This document shows, piece by piece, positions 49,545 through 60,522 of a stretch of DNA of 64,000 nt. The DNA is from Verrucomicrobiota bacterium. GTDB taxonomy: Bacteria > Verrucomicrobiota > Verrucomicrobiia > Verrucomicrobiales > Verrucomicrobiaceae. Position numbers and translations under genes: made by a program. The stretch spans positions 34,734 to 98,733 of the forward strand of contig JAFLEI010000028.1 in assembly GCA_017301975.1 (NCBI GenBank). The letters run 5' to 3'. Within the stretch, counting starts at the first letter, position 1. Every line of letters starts with the position of its first letter. Below the pieces are notes generated by a model. The model was not told the DNA's origin and did not search any database. It was given only the letters and a program-made list of their open reading frames with translations.

Positions 49545-50525
49545 TTACGCCGCCTGCGGGGCGCGGATGTGCGCCCAGCAGTGGACGTGGGGATCGCCGC
49601 GGAAGAACCAGACCATGTTGGGGCCTTCGATCTGCCAGACGTCCCAGATGCCGTCTTTGCCGACGTCCTGGTTTTTGAAGAAGGCCATGTGGAGATTGTC
49701 GTAGCCGCCGGCTTCGATGTACTTCATGGATTCTTCGCGCTCGGACTGGCGGAAGGGTTTCAACAGATCGGCGATGACTTTTTTGACGAGGTCTTTCTGG
49801 TCGGCGCTGAGTTCGGTGAGGGAGATGCCTTCGAGGCCTTTGGTTTTGCCGGTGAGCTTGACGGTGTCGTTGCCGTCTTCGTCGCGGGATTCGCCGAGGA
49901 GGGCAAGTTCGCGCTGCTTGCCGTCCAGGGCTTGGAAGACCTCGTTGGCGCGCTTGGCTTGGTACCAGTAGGCGTTGCCGGGGTGGTCGGGCTTTTCATT
50001 GAAGCCCTGGGCGGCGTGGCCGTAGAAGATGGGGCCGCCGAAGGCAGCGCCTTTTTCGCTGTCGCCATCGCAGCGGCGGGTGCAGTGGCGGCCGGTGAGG
50101 ACGAACTCGAATTGACTGGTGCCGGGCTGGCCGAAGAGGGCGATGGAGGCGCTGCCGAAGCCGCCGTCGCCTTTATTGTCCTGATCAAACTGGCGCCAGA
50201 CTTCGGATTTGTACTCGTCGCTGTGGAGCTTGTCGAAGATCTCGCGGACGAGGTCCTGCTGGTCGGGCTTGAGGACGTCGCGGATTTTCTGGGGGGTGAT
50301 GTGCCAGTTGTTGTCCACTTTGAGGCGGCGGGGATCGCTCCAGGCGAAGCAGAGGGTTTTGCGCTGGGCCTCGTCCATGCTGCCGTAGAGCTGCTGGACG
50401 AGGGTTTCGGAGGTGGCGGGGGAGATGGCGCCGTAGGCGGAGCCGAGCAGGCCTGCGGTGGCAACCTGCGCGCTGCGGGAGAGGAAGCCGCGGCGGTTGA
50501 GTAAGGGAGTGTGTGGCGTGTTCAT
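49545..50525 (-). CDS. Tat-exported DUF3500 protein
   Basis: A 326-residue protein with a twin-arginine signal (LNRRGFLSRSAQVATAGLLG). The body matches DUF3500: LCFAWSDPRRLKVDNNWHIT, EFVLTGRHCTRRCDGDSEKG, FFRGDPHVHCWAHI. Conserved histidines and cysteines suggest a metal or cofactor taken on in the cytoplasm before export, though no function is established for the family. It is divergent from the flavoprotein gene. Confidence 0.85.
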   Translation of the reverse strand: MNTPHTPLLNRRGFLSRSAQVATAGLLGSAYGAISPATSETLVQQLYGSMDEAQRKTLCFAWSDPRRLKVDNNWHITPQKIRDVLKPDQQDLVREIFDKLHSDEYKSEVWRQFDQDNKGDGGFGSASIALFGQPGTSQFEFVLTGRHCTRRCDGDSEKGAAFGGPIFYGHAAQGFNEKPDHPGNAYWYQAKRANEVFQALDGKQRELALLGESRDEDGNDTVKLTGKTKGLEGISLTELSADQKDLVKKVIADLLKPFRQSEREESMKYIEAGGYDNLHMAFFKNQDVGKDGIWDVWQIEGPNMVWFFRGDPHVHCWAHIRAPQAA

Positions 50526-50673
50526 GGCTGGTTTGTATCAAACGGGGCCAGGAAAGAGAAGTTTTTGTTTTCCGGGGCATTTATCGCAAATCGGCATGGA
50601 AGCGATGCTGAAATGGTATTGTGAGCATGCGTATCAAAGGACAGCTTGCGTGCGTATCCACGTTCTCATCCAT

Positions 50674-51930
50674 ATGAACAGCACCCACGAAGTCATTATC
50701 ATCGGCGGCGGTCCGGCCGGAACCAGCACGGCGGCCATACTCGCGGAATACGGCCACCAAGTGCTGGTGCTCGAGCGCGAGAAGTTCCCGCGTTATCATG
50801 TGGGGGAGTCATTGATTCCTTTCACTTTTGGCCCGCTGGAGCGGCTGGGGCTGATCCCGACGATGAAGAAGTCGCACTTCATGAAGAAGTTCAGCGTGAG
50901 CTTTGTGCAGCCGGATGGACGGCGCTCGCAGCCCTTCTACTTTTACAATCGCTATGACCGCGAGACGGTGGCGCAGACGTGGCAGGTGATGCGCTCTGAG
51001 TTTGACCAGATGCTGATGGAGCATGCCCGCGGCAAGGGGGCGACGGTGCGCGAGGAGACGACGGTGACGCAGCTGCTCAAGGATGACAGCGGGCGGGTGA
51101 TCGGCGTGGCGGTGCAGAACAAGGACGGCAGCAAGGAGCACCTGCTGGCCAAGCTGGTGATCGACGCCTCTGGCAAGGAGGCGTTTGCCTCGGTGCGCGA
51201 GGGCTGGCGCGTGGGAGATCCTTATCTCAACAAGGTGGCGGTGTGGACCTACTACAAGGGCTCTAAGCGTGAGGCGGGCCTGGACGAAGGAGCGACGACG
51301 ATCGCCTTTGTGCCGGACAAGGGCTGGTTCTGGCACATTCCCATGCACAATGACATGGTGAGCGTGGGGGTCGTGGCCGAAGGCAAGTATCTGAGCCGAG
51401 ATGGCGTGAAGGATCCGAAGGCGATGTTTGAGCGTGAGATTGGCGAGAACCAATGGATCAAGGACCATCTTTCGACGGGGGTTTGCACGGGTGAATACTG
51501 GATCACGAGCGAGTATTCACGCCACTCGAAGTATGGCGCATCGCCGGGCCTGCTGCTGGTGGGAGATGCGTTTGCGTTTCTGGATCCGGTCTTCAGCAGC
51601 GGGGTGATGCTGGCGCTGAAGAGCGGCGTGCTGGCAGGAGATGCGGTGCATGAGGCGCTGGTGGCGGGAGATCTTTCGCCGGAGCGCTTTACCGAATACG
51701 CGGAGTTCATGCGCCAGGGAATCGATAACATGCGCAAGCTGGTGTATGCCTTCTACAACCCGAACTTTTCCTTCAAGGATGTGGTGATGAAGTATCCGGA
51801 CGCCGGTGACGAGATCACCGACTGCCTGTCAGGGGATGTGAACAAGGACTATTCCTCGCTGTGGACGAAGATTCGGGAGTTCTCGCCGATACCCGACATC
51901 CTGCCCTACGGGGTGCCGATGGCGGCGTGA
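50674..51930 (+). CDS. FAD-dependent oxidoreductase, halogenase-like
   Basis: A 418-residue flavoprotein. The Rossmann GxGxxG is G11-G-G13-P-A-G16, a GES motif follows at 44-46 (YHVGESLIPF), and GDAFAFLDPVFSSGVMLAL is the second FAD-binding region. W218-F-W220-H-I-P223 is the WxWxIP motif found in flavin-dependent halogenases, and FMKKFSVSF near 69-77 includes lysines near where their catalytic lysine lies. Geranylgeranyl-reductase-like enzymes share most of the fold, so halogenase is a candidate role only. The 3' end overlaps a convergent gene by 25 bases. Confidence 0.8.
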   Translation: MNSTHEVIIIGGGPAGTSTAAILAEYGHQVLVLEREKFPRYHVGESLIPFTFGPLERLGLIPTMKKSHFMKKFSVSFVQPDGRRSQPFYFYNRYDRETVAQTWQVMRSEFDQMLMEHARGKGATVREETTVTQLLKDDSGRVIGVAVQNKDGSKEHLLAKLVIDASGKEAFASVREGWRVGDPYLNKVAVWTYYKGSKREAGLDEGATTIAFVPDKGWFWHIPMHNDMVSVGVVAEGKYLSRDGVKDPKAMFEREIGENQWIKDHLSTGVCTGEYWITSEYSRHSKYGASPGLLLVGDAFAFLDPVFSSGVMLALKSGVLAGDAVHEALVAGDLSPERFTEYAEFMRQGIDNMRKLVYAFYNPNFSFKDVVMKYPDAGDEITDCLSGDVNKDYSSLWTKIREFSPIPDILPYGVPMAA

Positions 51931-52310
51931 GCGGCTTGCTTCACTCCCCAGACCACGAGCAGAAAGAGGGCGATGAGGCCCGCGCCGGTGGCGTTCTCGC
52001 GCAGGGTAGGCGGGAAGATGAGCAGGTAGCCGGCGCTTTTCACCAGTGCGGAGAAACTGGAGACGCAGAAGGGCATGAGAAAGAGGCGAAAGGTGACCCA
52101 GCGGTCCGGCCAGACCCAGCGGCCGGAGGCCTGGGTCTGGGTGCTGATGAGCAGCCCGGCACCGATGATGCCACTGAGTCCGACGGAGGTGAGCCAGATG
52201 CGGGGGGTGCTGTCGAAGTGGTTCACAATGCTGAGCGCCCACCAGATGAAGTAGCACCAGAGGATGGTGCGGCCGGTGGAGAGGTTTTGCAGGTAGCGGA
52301 TCAGGGGCAT
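51906..52310 (-). CDS. Small multi-pass membrane protein
   Basis: A 134-residue hydrophobic protein with about four transmembrane segments (TILWCYFIWWALSIVNHF; LTSVGLSGIIGAGLLIS; FRLFLMPFCVSSFSALVKSA; GAGLIALFLLVVWGV). I do not recognise a family. It overlaps by 25 bases the end of the convergent flavoprotein gene, so mutations here are doubly constrained. Confidence 0.6.
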   Translation of the reverse strand: MPLIRYLQNLSTGRTILWCYFIWWALSIVNHFDSTPRIWLTSVGLSGIIGAGLLISTQTQASGRWVWPDRWVTFRLFLMPFCVSSFSALVKSAGYLLIFPPTLRENATGAGLIALFLLVVWGVKQAAHAAIGTP

Positions 52311-52414
52311 GGCGGGTGAGGCTTCCTATGAAGCGCATCAGTGCGGGGGCAAATACGAAGGCCAGACATGATGGTGCGGCCAGAGCACCGCAGGGTGCGT
52401 AATGCGCATGCGCC

Positions 52415-53989
52415 ATGCCATCCCGACCCCGATTTGTGCTAGTGCTGGGAGACCAGCTTGATCTTCACTCCGCCGCTTTTGACGGCTTTGATCCGCGGCG
52501 GGATGTGGTGTGGATGGCGGAGGTGGCGGCGGAGTCCACCAAGGTGTGGAGCGTGAAGGCGCGCATCGCGGTCTTTCTCGCGGCCATGCGGCATTTCCGC
52601 GAGGCGCTGCGGGAGAAGGGGTGGCGTGTGGCTTATCATGAGATGGGAGCGTATGGGAGTTTTGTGGAAGCGCTGAGAGCCAGCGTGCTGGAACTGCGGC
52701 CTTCTGCTCTCGTGATGGTGCAGGCGGGGGAGTGGAGCGTGCAGTGTGATTTGGAAGCTGCGGGAGTGGAGCTGGGGGTGCCGCTGGAGGTGCGGGAGGA
52801 TCGCCACTTTCTTTGCACAACGGCGGAGTTTGCGGAGCATGCCAGGGGGCGGAAGCAGCTGCGGATGGAGTTCTTTTACCGTGAGATGCGCCAGCGCAGA
52901 GGTGTGCTGATGGAGAACGGTGGGCCGGCGGGAGGGCAGTGGAATTTTGATCAGGAGAATCGCGGAGCTTTTGGCAAGGAGGGGCCGGATTTGCTGCGGG
53001 TGCCGCCGAGGAGGTTCGTGCCGAATGAGATCACGCGGGAGGTCATTGCGCTGGTGGAGGAGCGATTTGCGAAGCACCCCGGGACGCTGAAGGATTTCGA
53101 CTGGCCGGTGACGGCGGCGCAGAGTGTGGAGGCGCTGGAGGATTTCATCTCGCATCGGCTGGCGCAGTTTGGGCAGTATCAGGATGCGATGTGGATGAAT
53201 GAGCCATGGCTGTATCATTCACGGCTGAGCGCGGCAATGAATCTGAAGCTGCTGGACCCGAGGGTGGTGATCGCGGCGGCGGAGAAGGCGTGGCGTGAAG
53301 GCAAGGCACCGCTGGCGGCGGTGGAGGGATTCATCCGGCAGATCCTGGGCTGGCGGGAGTATGTGCGGGGCATCTACTGGCTGAAGATGCCGGACTATGT
53401 GCGGCTGAATGAAATGCAGGCGCACGAGGCGCTGCCGGGTTTTTACTGGACGGGGGAGACGGACATGAACTGCCTGCGGGATGCTCTTTCACAGACGCTG
53501 CGCTACGGCTACGCGCACCACATTCAGCGGCTGATGGTGACGGGTTTGTTTGCGCTGCTGTATGGGGTGGATCCGCATCAGGTGCACGAGTGGTATCTGG
53601 CGGTGTATGTGGATGCGGTAGAGTGGGTGGAACTGCCGAACACGCTGGGCATGAGCCAGTATGGCGATGGCGGCCTGATGGCCAGCAAGCCGTATGTGGC
53701 GAGCGGGAAGTACATCCAGCGGATGAGCAACTACTGCAAGGGGTGCAAGTATGATCCGGCGCAGGCGACGGGGGCGAAGGCGTGCCCTTTTACGACTTTG
53801 TACTGGGACTATCTGCTGCAGCATGAGGCGAGGCTGCGGGGGAATCAGAGGATGTCGATGCAGCTCAAGAATCTGGGGCGACTGAGCGCGGAACAGAGAG
53901 GTGAGATTCAGGAGCAGGCGAGAAGGGTGAGGGAGAGGTGCGGTGGGGTGAGTGCGGAGTTGAAGAATCGAGGGCGATCCGAGGTATAG
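52415..53989 (+). CDS. Fe-S cluster bacterial (6-4) photolyase/cryptochrome (FeS-BCP)
   Basis: A 524-residue member of the photolyase-related group with a 4Fe-4S cluster. Four candidate ligands are C353 (MNCLRD), C441, C444 and C457 (NYCKGCKYDP ... KACPF); the spacing matches that known for Agrobacterium PhrB, shifted by three. The N-terminal Rossmann part (FVLVLGDQLDLHSAAFDGFD) binds the antenna, and the C-terminal helical part (HHIQRLMVTGLFALLYGVDP) binds FAD and the (6-4) photoproduct. It should repair UV-induced (6-4) lesions using light. DUF2256, often linked to such genes, is 16 kb away here. Confidence 0.92.
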   Translation: MPSRPRFVLVLGDQLDLHSAAFDGFDPRRDVVWMAEVAAESTKVWSVKARIAVFLAAMRHFREALREKGWRVAYHEMGAYGSFVEALRASVLELRPSALVMVQAGEWSVQCDLEAAGVELGVPLEVREDRHFLCTTAEFAEHARGRKQLRMEFFYREMRQRRGVLMENGGPAGGQWNFDQENRGAFGKEGPDLLRVPPRRFVPNEITREVIALVEERFAKHPGTLKDFDWPVTAAQSVEALEDFISHRLAQFGQYQDAMWMNEPWLYHSRLSAAMNLKLLDPRVVIAAAEKAWREGKAPLAAVEGFIRQILGWREYVRGIYWLKMPDYVRLNEMQAHEALPGFYWTGETDMNCLRDALSQTLRYGYAHHIQRLMVTGLFALLYGVDPHQVHEWYLAVYVDAVEWVELPNTLGMSQYGDGGLMASKPYVASGKYIQRMSNYCKGCKYDPAQATGAKACPFTTLYWDYLLQHEARLRGNQRMSMQLKNLGRLSAEQRGEIQEQARRVRERCGGVSAELKNRGRSEV

Positions 53990-54004
53990 TGCGTGAAATA
54001 TCGG

Positions 54005-54176
54005 CCCCTCACCCGACCTCTCCCCGAAGAATGCTAAGAGCAATCACTCCTGGGGCGGGGAGAGGAGATTCGTGCTGGGGCGCATTAAGCTGTGTCGAAA
54101 TCAAAACGCGATTCCCCTCTCCCCGTCGAGAGTGAGTTTGACGCTATGCCGCTTCGGGGAGAGGATGGGTGAGGGG
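54005..54176. repeat. Paired REP-like palindromes (BIME-like)
   Basis: Two hairpins with CCTCTCCCCG/CGGGGAGAGG arms (54017-54065 and 54116-54164) are arranged so that the outermost 22 bases on each side are also inverted repeats with two mismatches. The same arms occur at 36866-36920. It sits between the convergent ends of the photolyase and DUF1501 genes, where it may end transcription from both sides. Confidence 0.7.
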
Positions 54177-54240
54177 AGCACGTAGCGTCCGAAGGTTGTG
54201 GTCAGGAGCTTCAAACCGCCACTGCGTTTTACATCACTAC

Positions 54241-55654
<1,414 letters not shown>

Positions 55655-55662
<8 letters not shown>

Positions 55663-58573
55663 GGGTGATGGCTTCGTCGAGGTTGAGGACCATGCTGGCG
55701 ACCAGTGTGTGGGCGGCGAGTTCGGGCGTGGTTTGCAGCTTGCGGGCGTCTTCGGGATGGGCGCGGTAGTGGGCGAGAGCGCGGTCGAGTTCGCGCTGGA
55801 GGACGGAGAGCTCTTTGGGGGTGGCCTCACGACTGAGGACGGACTGGTAGAGGAGCTGGAGACGGTTTGAGGACGGTGAGCCAAGCATGCGCTTGGCGAG
55901 GGCGCGGGAGGCTTCCATCATGGTCTCGTCATTGAGGAGGGTGAGGGCTTGCAGCGGGGTGTTGGTGCGCGTCATGGCGACTTCGCAGACGCGGCGCTGG
56001 GCGCTGTCGAAGAGGAAGGTGGGGGCGATGCTGCGACGCCAGAAGGCATACAGGGTGCGGCGGTGCTGGGCGGCGCCCTGGCTGGGCTCATAGGTGAAGC
56101 GGCCCATGAAGATCTCCTCCCACACGCCGTCGGGCTGGTGGGGCCGCACAGGCGGGCCACCGAGGGCGGGATTGAGCAGGCCGGAGGAAGCGAGCGCGGC
56201 ATCGCGGATCATCCAGGCGGGGAGGCGGAAGCGGGGGCCGCGGGAGAGGAGGAGGTTTTGAGGATCGGAAGGAGAGGTGTGGTCGGAGGACTGCTGGTAG
56301 GTCTCGCTGGTGACGATGAGCTTAATGAGTTTCTTCACGTCCCAGCCGTTCTCCATGAAATCGACGGCGAGCCAGTCGAGCAGTTCGGGGTGGGTGGGGC
56401 GCTGGCCTTGCAGGCCGAAATCATCGGGGGTGCGCACGAGCCCGGCGCCGAAGAGCATCTGCCAGATTTGATTGACGAAGACGCGGGCGGTGAGGGGATT
56501 TTCTTTGGAGGTGATCCACTTGGCGAGGCCGATGCGGTCGCGCGCCGTGCCTGCGGGCCAGGGGGCGATGGCGGCGGGAACATCGCGCTGGACGACATCG
56601 CCTTTTTTGTCCCAGACGCCGCGCACGAGGACGTGGGTGTCGCGTGGTTCTTTGCGTTCGGCTAAGACCATGACGTTGAGTTTGCCTGCGGCGGCCTGGA
56701 CTTCTTTGAGCTGGGCATTGGCGAGGTCGAGGGAGGCCTTGGCGAGCTGGTAGGGGGCGTGATCTTCCAGGAATTGATCCAGCAGGCGGTGGCGGTCGGG
56801 GTGGCCGCTTGCGAGTTGTTCGAGGGGTGTGGGGCCGAGTTCGCGCACTGCGGGGCCGGGCTGATCGGTGGCGGAAACGCGGAAGCTGGCGATGTTGGCG
56901 TCGCCGTTGGTGGAGCGGTGGCGAAGTTCGAAAATGAGCTCTTCATCGCTTTCAAGGATGAGAGGCTCGGCGAGGCCGTAGAGTGCGGTGTGAGGTTGGT
57001 CTTTGGGGAAACCTTTGGTGGTCCAGCCGTTGCGGGGGTCGTCATCCAGAGTGCCTTTCACATCGCCATACTCGCGGGCCTTGCCTTCGACTTTGGTATC
57101 GGCGACGGCGGATTTGACGAGGATGTCGCGGATCTGGGAGCTGCCTTTGCGGCGCACCTGGACCTTGATGTCGGTGAGGATGAATTCGCCGTCCTTGCCG
57201 CGTGAGAGCGCGCCGTTTTGCGGGAGCACTTCGAGTTTCAGGCCGGTGAGGCGGGGAAGATTGAGGGCTGAGATGAGGCGGTAATCGTCCTGCTTGGGAT
57301 TGGGACCGCTGGCGGTGATGGTGCCGTCTTTGGACTGAGCGAGTTTGGAACCCTCCTGGGATTCGACGGTGCCGTGGAGGATGTGCCAGGCCTGGAAGCC
57401 GTCTTTCACGGCGGTCTGACGCTCTGCGAGCCACTGCTCGAAGGGTTTGGCGGCGTCGGCTTTCGCTTTGGCTTCCACGGGCTTGCGGGCATCGACGAGG
57501 GTTTGGGCTTCATCCACAGCGCGCTTGGCGTGAGGCGACTGGTAGCTCAGATAGGGCTTTGCACCTGTTCCGGCAGCACCGTCTTCGTCGATGCTGTTGA
57601 AGAAGGCGTGGAGGCTGTAGTAGTCGTGCTGGGAAATGGGATCGAACTTGTGCGAGTGGCACTGGGTGCAGCCGAGGGTGAGGCCGAGCCAGACGGTGCC
57701 CATGGTGTTCACGCGGTCGATGACGTAGTCGATGCGGGACTCCTCCTTGTCGCGGCCGCCTTCGCCGTTGGTCATGTGGTTGCGGTGGAAGCAGGTGGCG
57801 AGTTTTTGCTCGGGCGTGGCATTGGGGAGGAGGTCGCCGGCGAACTGCTCAAGTGTGAACTGATCGAAGGGTTTGTTGGCGTTGAAAGACTCCACGACGT
57901 AGTCGCGCCAGGGCCAGTTGGTGCGGGAGGCGTCGGACTGGAAGCCGTCGGTGTCGGCGTAGCGTGCGGCATCGAGCCACCACATTGCCATGCGTTCGCC
58001 GAAGTGGTGCGACATGAAGAGAAGGGAGACCAGGCCATCGACGTTATTGGCTGCTTCAATGACGCCAGGAGCGGGTGGGAGGCCGGTGAGGTCGAAGGAA
58101 ATGCGGCGGAAGAAGGTGTGAGGGGGGGCTGTGGGGGAAAGGGAAAGCCCTTCTTTCGCGAGGCGGGCTTTGACGAAGAAGTCCACGGGGTGGCCTTCGA
58201 CTTTGGCTTTCACGGGTTTTTCGAGCGACCAGTGTTTTCCCCACTTCGCTCCTTCCGCGATCCAGCGCTTCAGGAGAGCAACCTGCTCGGGCTTAAGCGC
58301 GGGCTTGTGCGACTTCGGCGGGGGCATGATCTCCTCGGGATCGGTGGTGACGATGCGAGCCATGAAATCGCCGGATTTGAGCACTTCGCGTGCGCCTTCT
58401 GGAGTGTCGAGTCGGAGGTCGGCTTTGCGATGGCCGGCGTCCTGGCCGTGGCAGGAGAGGCAGTTGTCCGAAAGCAGCGGCATCACCTCGCGGCTGAAGC
58501 TCACCGGGTCCGCATGGGCGGAAAGGGAGAGGGCAAGGAGGAGCAGCAGATGTTTCGGCATGAGACGGGGCAT
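55655..58573 (-). CDS. Planctomycete-type cytochrome + DUF1549/DUF1553 protein
   Basis: A 972-residue secreted protein; the ATG at 58561 four codons in is an alternative signal start (HLLLLLALSLSAHA). Domain order: heme-binding PSCyt1 with C38-L-S-C41-H42 and EIMPPPKS; DUF1549 (about 130-330; FFRRISFDLTGLPPAPGVIE, HMTNGEGGRDKEESRIDYVI); a beta-sandwich (about 390-560); and DUF1553 (about 700-960; RVFVNQIWQMLFGAGLVRTP, EVAMTRTNTPLQALTLLNDE). The DUF1501 gene overlaps its 3' end, so the two are co-translated. Function of this very common PVC pair is unknown; periplasmic electron transfer is implied. Confidence 0.92.
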
Positions 58574-58700
58574 GTGGAAACCAACGTGGCGGAACATGCA
58601 AGGTGCATGCATCTGCTATGGAGAATCCTGAGATTTTTGTGCGGAGGCGGTTCGTGTAAAGGCACGCAAAGGGGGCATGAGAGGCGTAATTGAGGGCACC

Positions 58701-59180
58701 ATGAGCGCGTCCTCCTCCAAACCAAACTTCGGCATTGCGCTGATCGGGTTCATCCTCATCACCTTTGCGGCTCCGGCAGTCAGCGCCTTTATTGAGATGC
58801 CCGGCGCCTGGTATGCGGCGCTGCAGAAGCCTTCCTGGAATCCTCCGTCATGGCTGTTTGGGCCGGTGTGGACGCTGCTTTACCTGCTGATGTCGGTGGC
58901 GGCGTGGCTGGTGTGGAAGCGTGTGGGGTTTACACGACCGCTGACGCTGTACTTTGTGCAACTGGCGCTGAATGCGGCGTGGACGCCCATCTTCTTTGGC
59001 GCGCATGCCCTGGTGCCTGCTTTGATCGTGATCGCGGCGCTGTGGATCGCGATTCTGGCGACGCTGCTGAGTTTCCGGAAGGTGAATGCGGCAGCCGGAT
59101 GGCTGTTTGTGCCGTATCTGGCGTGGGTCACGTTTGCAATGACCCTGAACTTCACGCTTTGGAAACTGAATCCCACATGA
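58701..59180 (+). CDS. TspO/MBR-family membrane protein
   Basis: A 159-residue five-helix membrane protein. The family motif WYAALQKPSWNPPSWLFGPV lies after helix 1, and helices follow at about 55-75, 84-104, 106-127 and 133-153. TspO proteins bind and may degrade porphyrins and regulate stress responses to light and oxygen. The stop overlaps the next gene start (ATGA), tying it to the SDR. Close to a photolyase, a flavoprotein and other light/oxidation-related genes, which may be coincidental. Confidence 0.88.
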   Translation: MSASSSKPNFGIALIGFILITFAAPAVSAFIEMPGAWYAALQKPSWNPPSWLFGPVWTLLYLLMSVAAWLVWKRVGFTRPLTLYFVQLALNAAWTPIFFGAHALVPALIVIAALWIAILATLLSFRKVNAAAGWLFVPYLAWVTFAMTLNFTLWKLNPT

Positions 59181-59995
59181 TGCAAAAAAACTGGCTGATC
59201 ACAGGATGTTCGAGCGGCTTTGGCCGTGCAATAACGGAGGCGGCGCTGGCCGCAGGGCAACGGGTGATCGCCACGGCGCGGGATGTGCGGAGCATCGCGG
59301 ATCTGGAGCGTGCGGGAAGCTGTGAGGTGATGGCGCTGGACATCACGGATGCGGAGAATGTGCGCGAAGTGATGGCGGCGGCAGGAGCGCTGGATGTCAT
59401 CGTGAACAATGCGGGGTATGGGCTGATCGGCGCGGTGGAGGAGTGCAGCGACGAGCAGATCCGCCGCAGCGTGGAGACGAATTTTTTTGGGCCGCTGAAT
59501 GTGATCCGTGCGGCACTGCCGATGCTGCGGGCGCAGAAGAGCGGGCACATCGTGAACATCAGCGCGGCGGCGGCGATTTCGAATTACCCGGGCTTTGGCA
59601 TCTACGGCGGAGCCAAGGCGGCGCTGGAGATGATGAGCGAGAGCCTTCGTCTGGAACTGGCACCGCTGGGCATTCAGGTCACGCTGGTGCAGCCGGGGCC
59701 GTTTCGGACGGACTTCATCGCACGGGGTTTGGAAAAGGCAGCGGGAGAGATCGGTGACTATGCGGGGAGTGCGCGGAAGTTTGCCACGTTTCTGGAAACG
59801 GTGAACGGCAAGCAGCCGGGAGACCCGGTGCGTGCGGCGGAGGCCATCGTGAAGATGGTGCTGGATGGCCAGGCACCGCTGCGGCTGCCGCTGGGCAAGT
59901 ATGTGGTGAAGAAGATGAGGGACAAGGCCGCGGCGCTGACACGTGAGGTGGAGCAGTGGGGAGAGGTGGCGGTGAACACGGATTTCCCAAACTGA
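59177..59995 (+). CDS. SDR oxidoreductase
   Basis: A 272-residue SDR. The start overlaps the TspO stop; a second ATG directly follows the first. TGCSSGFG (9-16), NNAG (77-80), S129, Y143 and K147 (YGGAK) form the cofactor and catalytic sites. An aspartate-arginine after strand 2 (ATARDV) suggests NADPH. It groups with the 'oxidoreductase' SDRs having a C-terminal extension (KYVVKKMRDKAAALTREVEQ). It is followed after two bases by the SRPBCC gene, so TspO-SDR-SRPBCC form one operon. Confidence 0.87.
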   Translation: MMQKNWLITGCSSGFGRAITEAALAAGQRVIATARDVRSIADLERAGSCEVMALDITDAENVREVMAAAGALDVIVNNAGYGLIGAVEECSDEQIRRSVETNFFGPLNVIRAALPMLRAQKSGHIVNISAAAAISNYPGFGIYGGAKAALEMMSESLRLELAPLGIQVTLVQPGPFRTDFIARGLEKAAGEIGDYAGSARKFATFLETVNGKQPGDPVRAAEAIVKMVLDGQAPLRLPLGKYVVKKMRDKAAALTREVEQWGEVAVNTDFPN

Positions 59996-59997
59996 TC

Positions 59998-60477
59998 ATG
60001 GCCGTTCACACTTTGCACACGAAGCAGATCATCCGGGCCACGCGGCAGGAGGCGTGGGATTTTTTCTCGAACCCGAGGAATCTGGCGAAGATCACGCCGC
60101 CGGAACTGGGGTTTGAAATCATCTCGCCTGATCTGCCGCCAAGCATGCGGGAGGGGATGATGATCGCCTACCGGGTGAGGCCGCTGCTGGGACTGCCGAT
60201 GACGTGGCTGTCGGAAATCACGCTGGTGGAACCCGGGGTGCGGTTCATCGACGAGCAGCGTGTGGGCCCGTATGCGGTGTGGCATCATGAGCATGAGTTT
60301 CACGATCTGGGCGATGGCCGGATCGAGATGGAGGACAAGGCGACGTATGTGCTGCCGTTTGCCCCGCTGGGGGACCTGGCGCATGGGTTGATCGTGCGGC
60401 CGCAACTGGAGCGAATTTTTGCGTACCGGGAGAAGGCGGTGCGGCAGTTGTTCGATTGTAGCCTGAGCAAGGGATGA
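59998..60477 (+). CDS. SRPBCC/START-like small-molecule-binding protein
   Basis: A 159-residue protein beginning VHTLHTKQIIRATRQEAWDF. FFSNPRNLAKITPPELGFEI and the FIDEQRVGPYAVWHHEHEFH block are typical of the SRPBCC superfamily (cyclase/dehydrase or cell-division-inhibitor-like group). The helix-grip fold holds a hydrophobic ligand, though no enzymatic residues can be assigned. It starts two bases after the SDR stop and is probably translated in the same message. Confidence 0.85.
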   Translation: MAVHTLHTKQIIRATRQEAWDFFSNPRNLAKITPPELGFEIISPDLPPSMREGMMIAYRVRPLLGLPMTWLSEITLVEPGVRFIDEQRVGPYAVWHHEHEFHDLGDGRIEMEDKATYVLPFAPLGDLAHGLIVRPQLERIFAYREKAVRQLFDCSLSKG

Positions 60478-60522
60478 TCGAGTGTTCGACTTGAGTGTGG
60501 TTGCAGCGTAAACACCTCCAGC

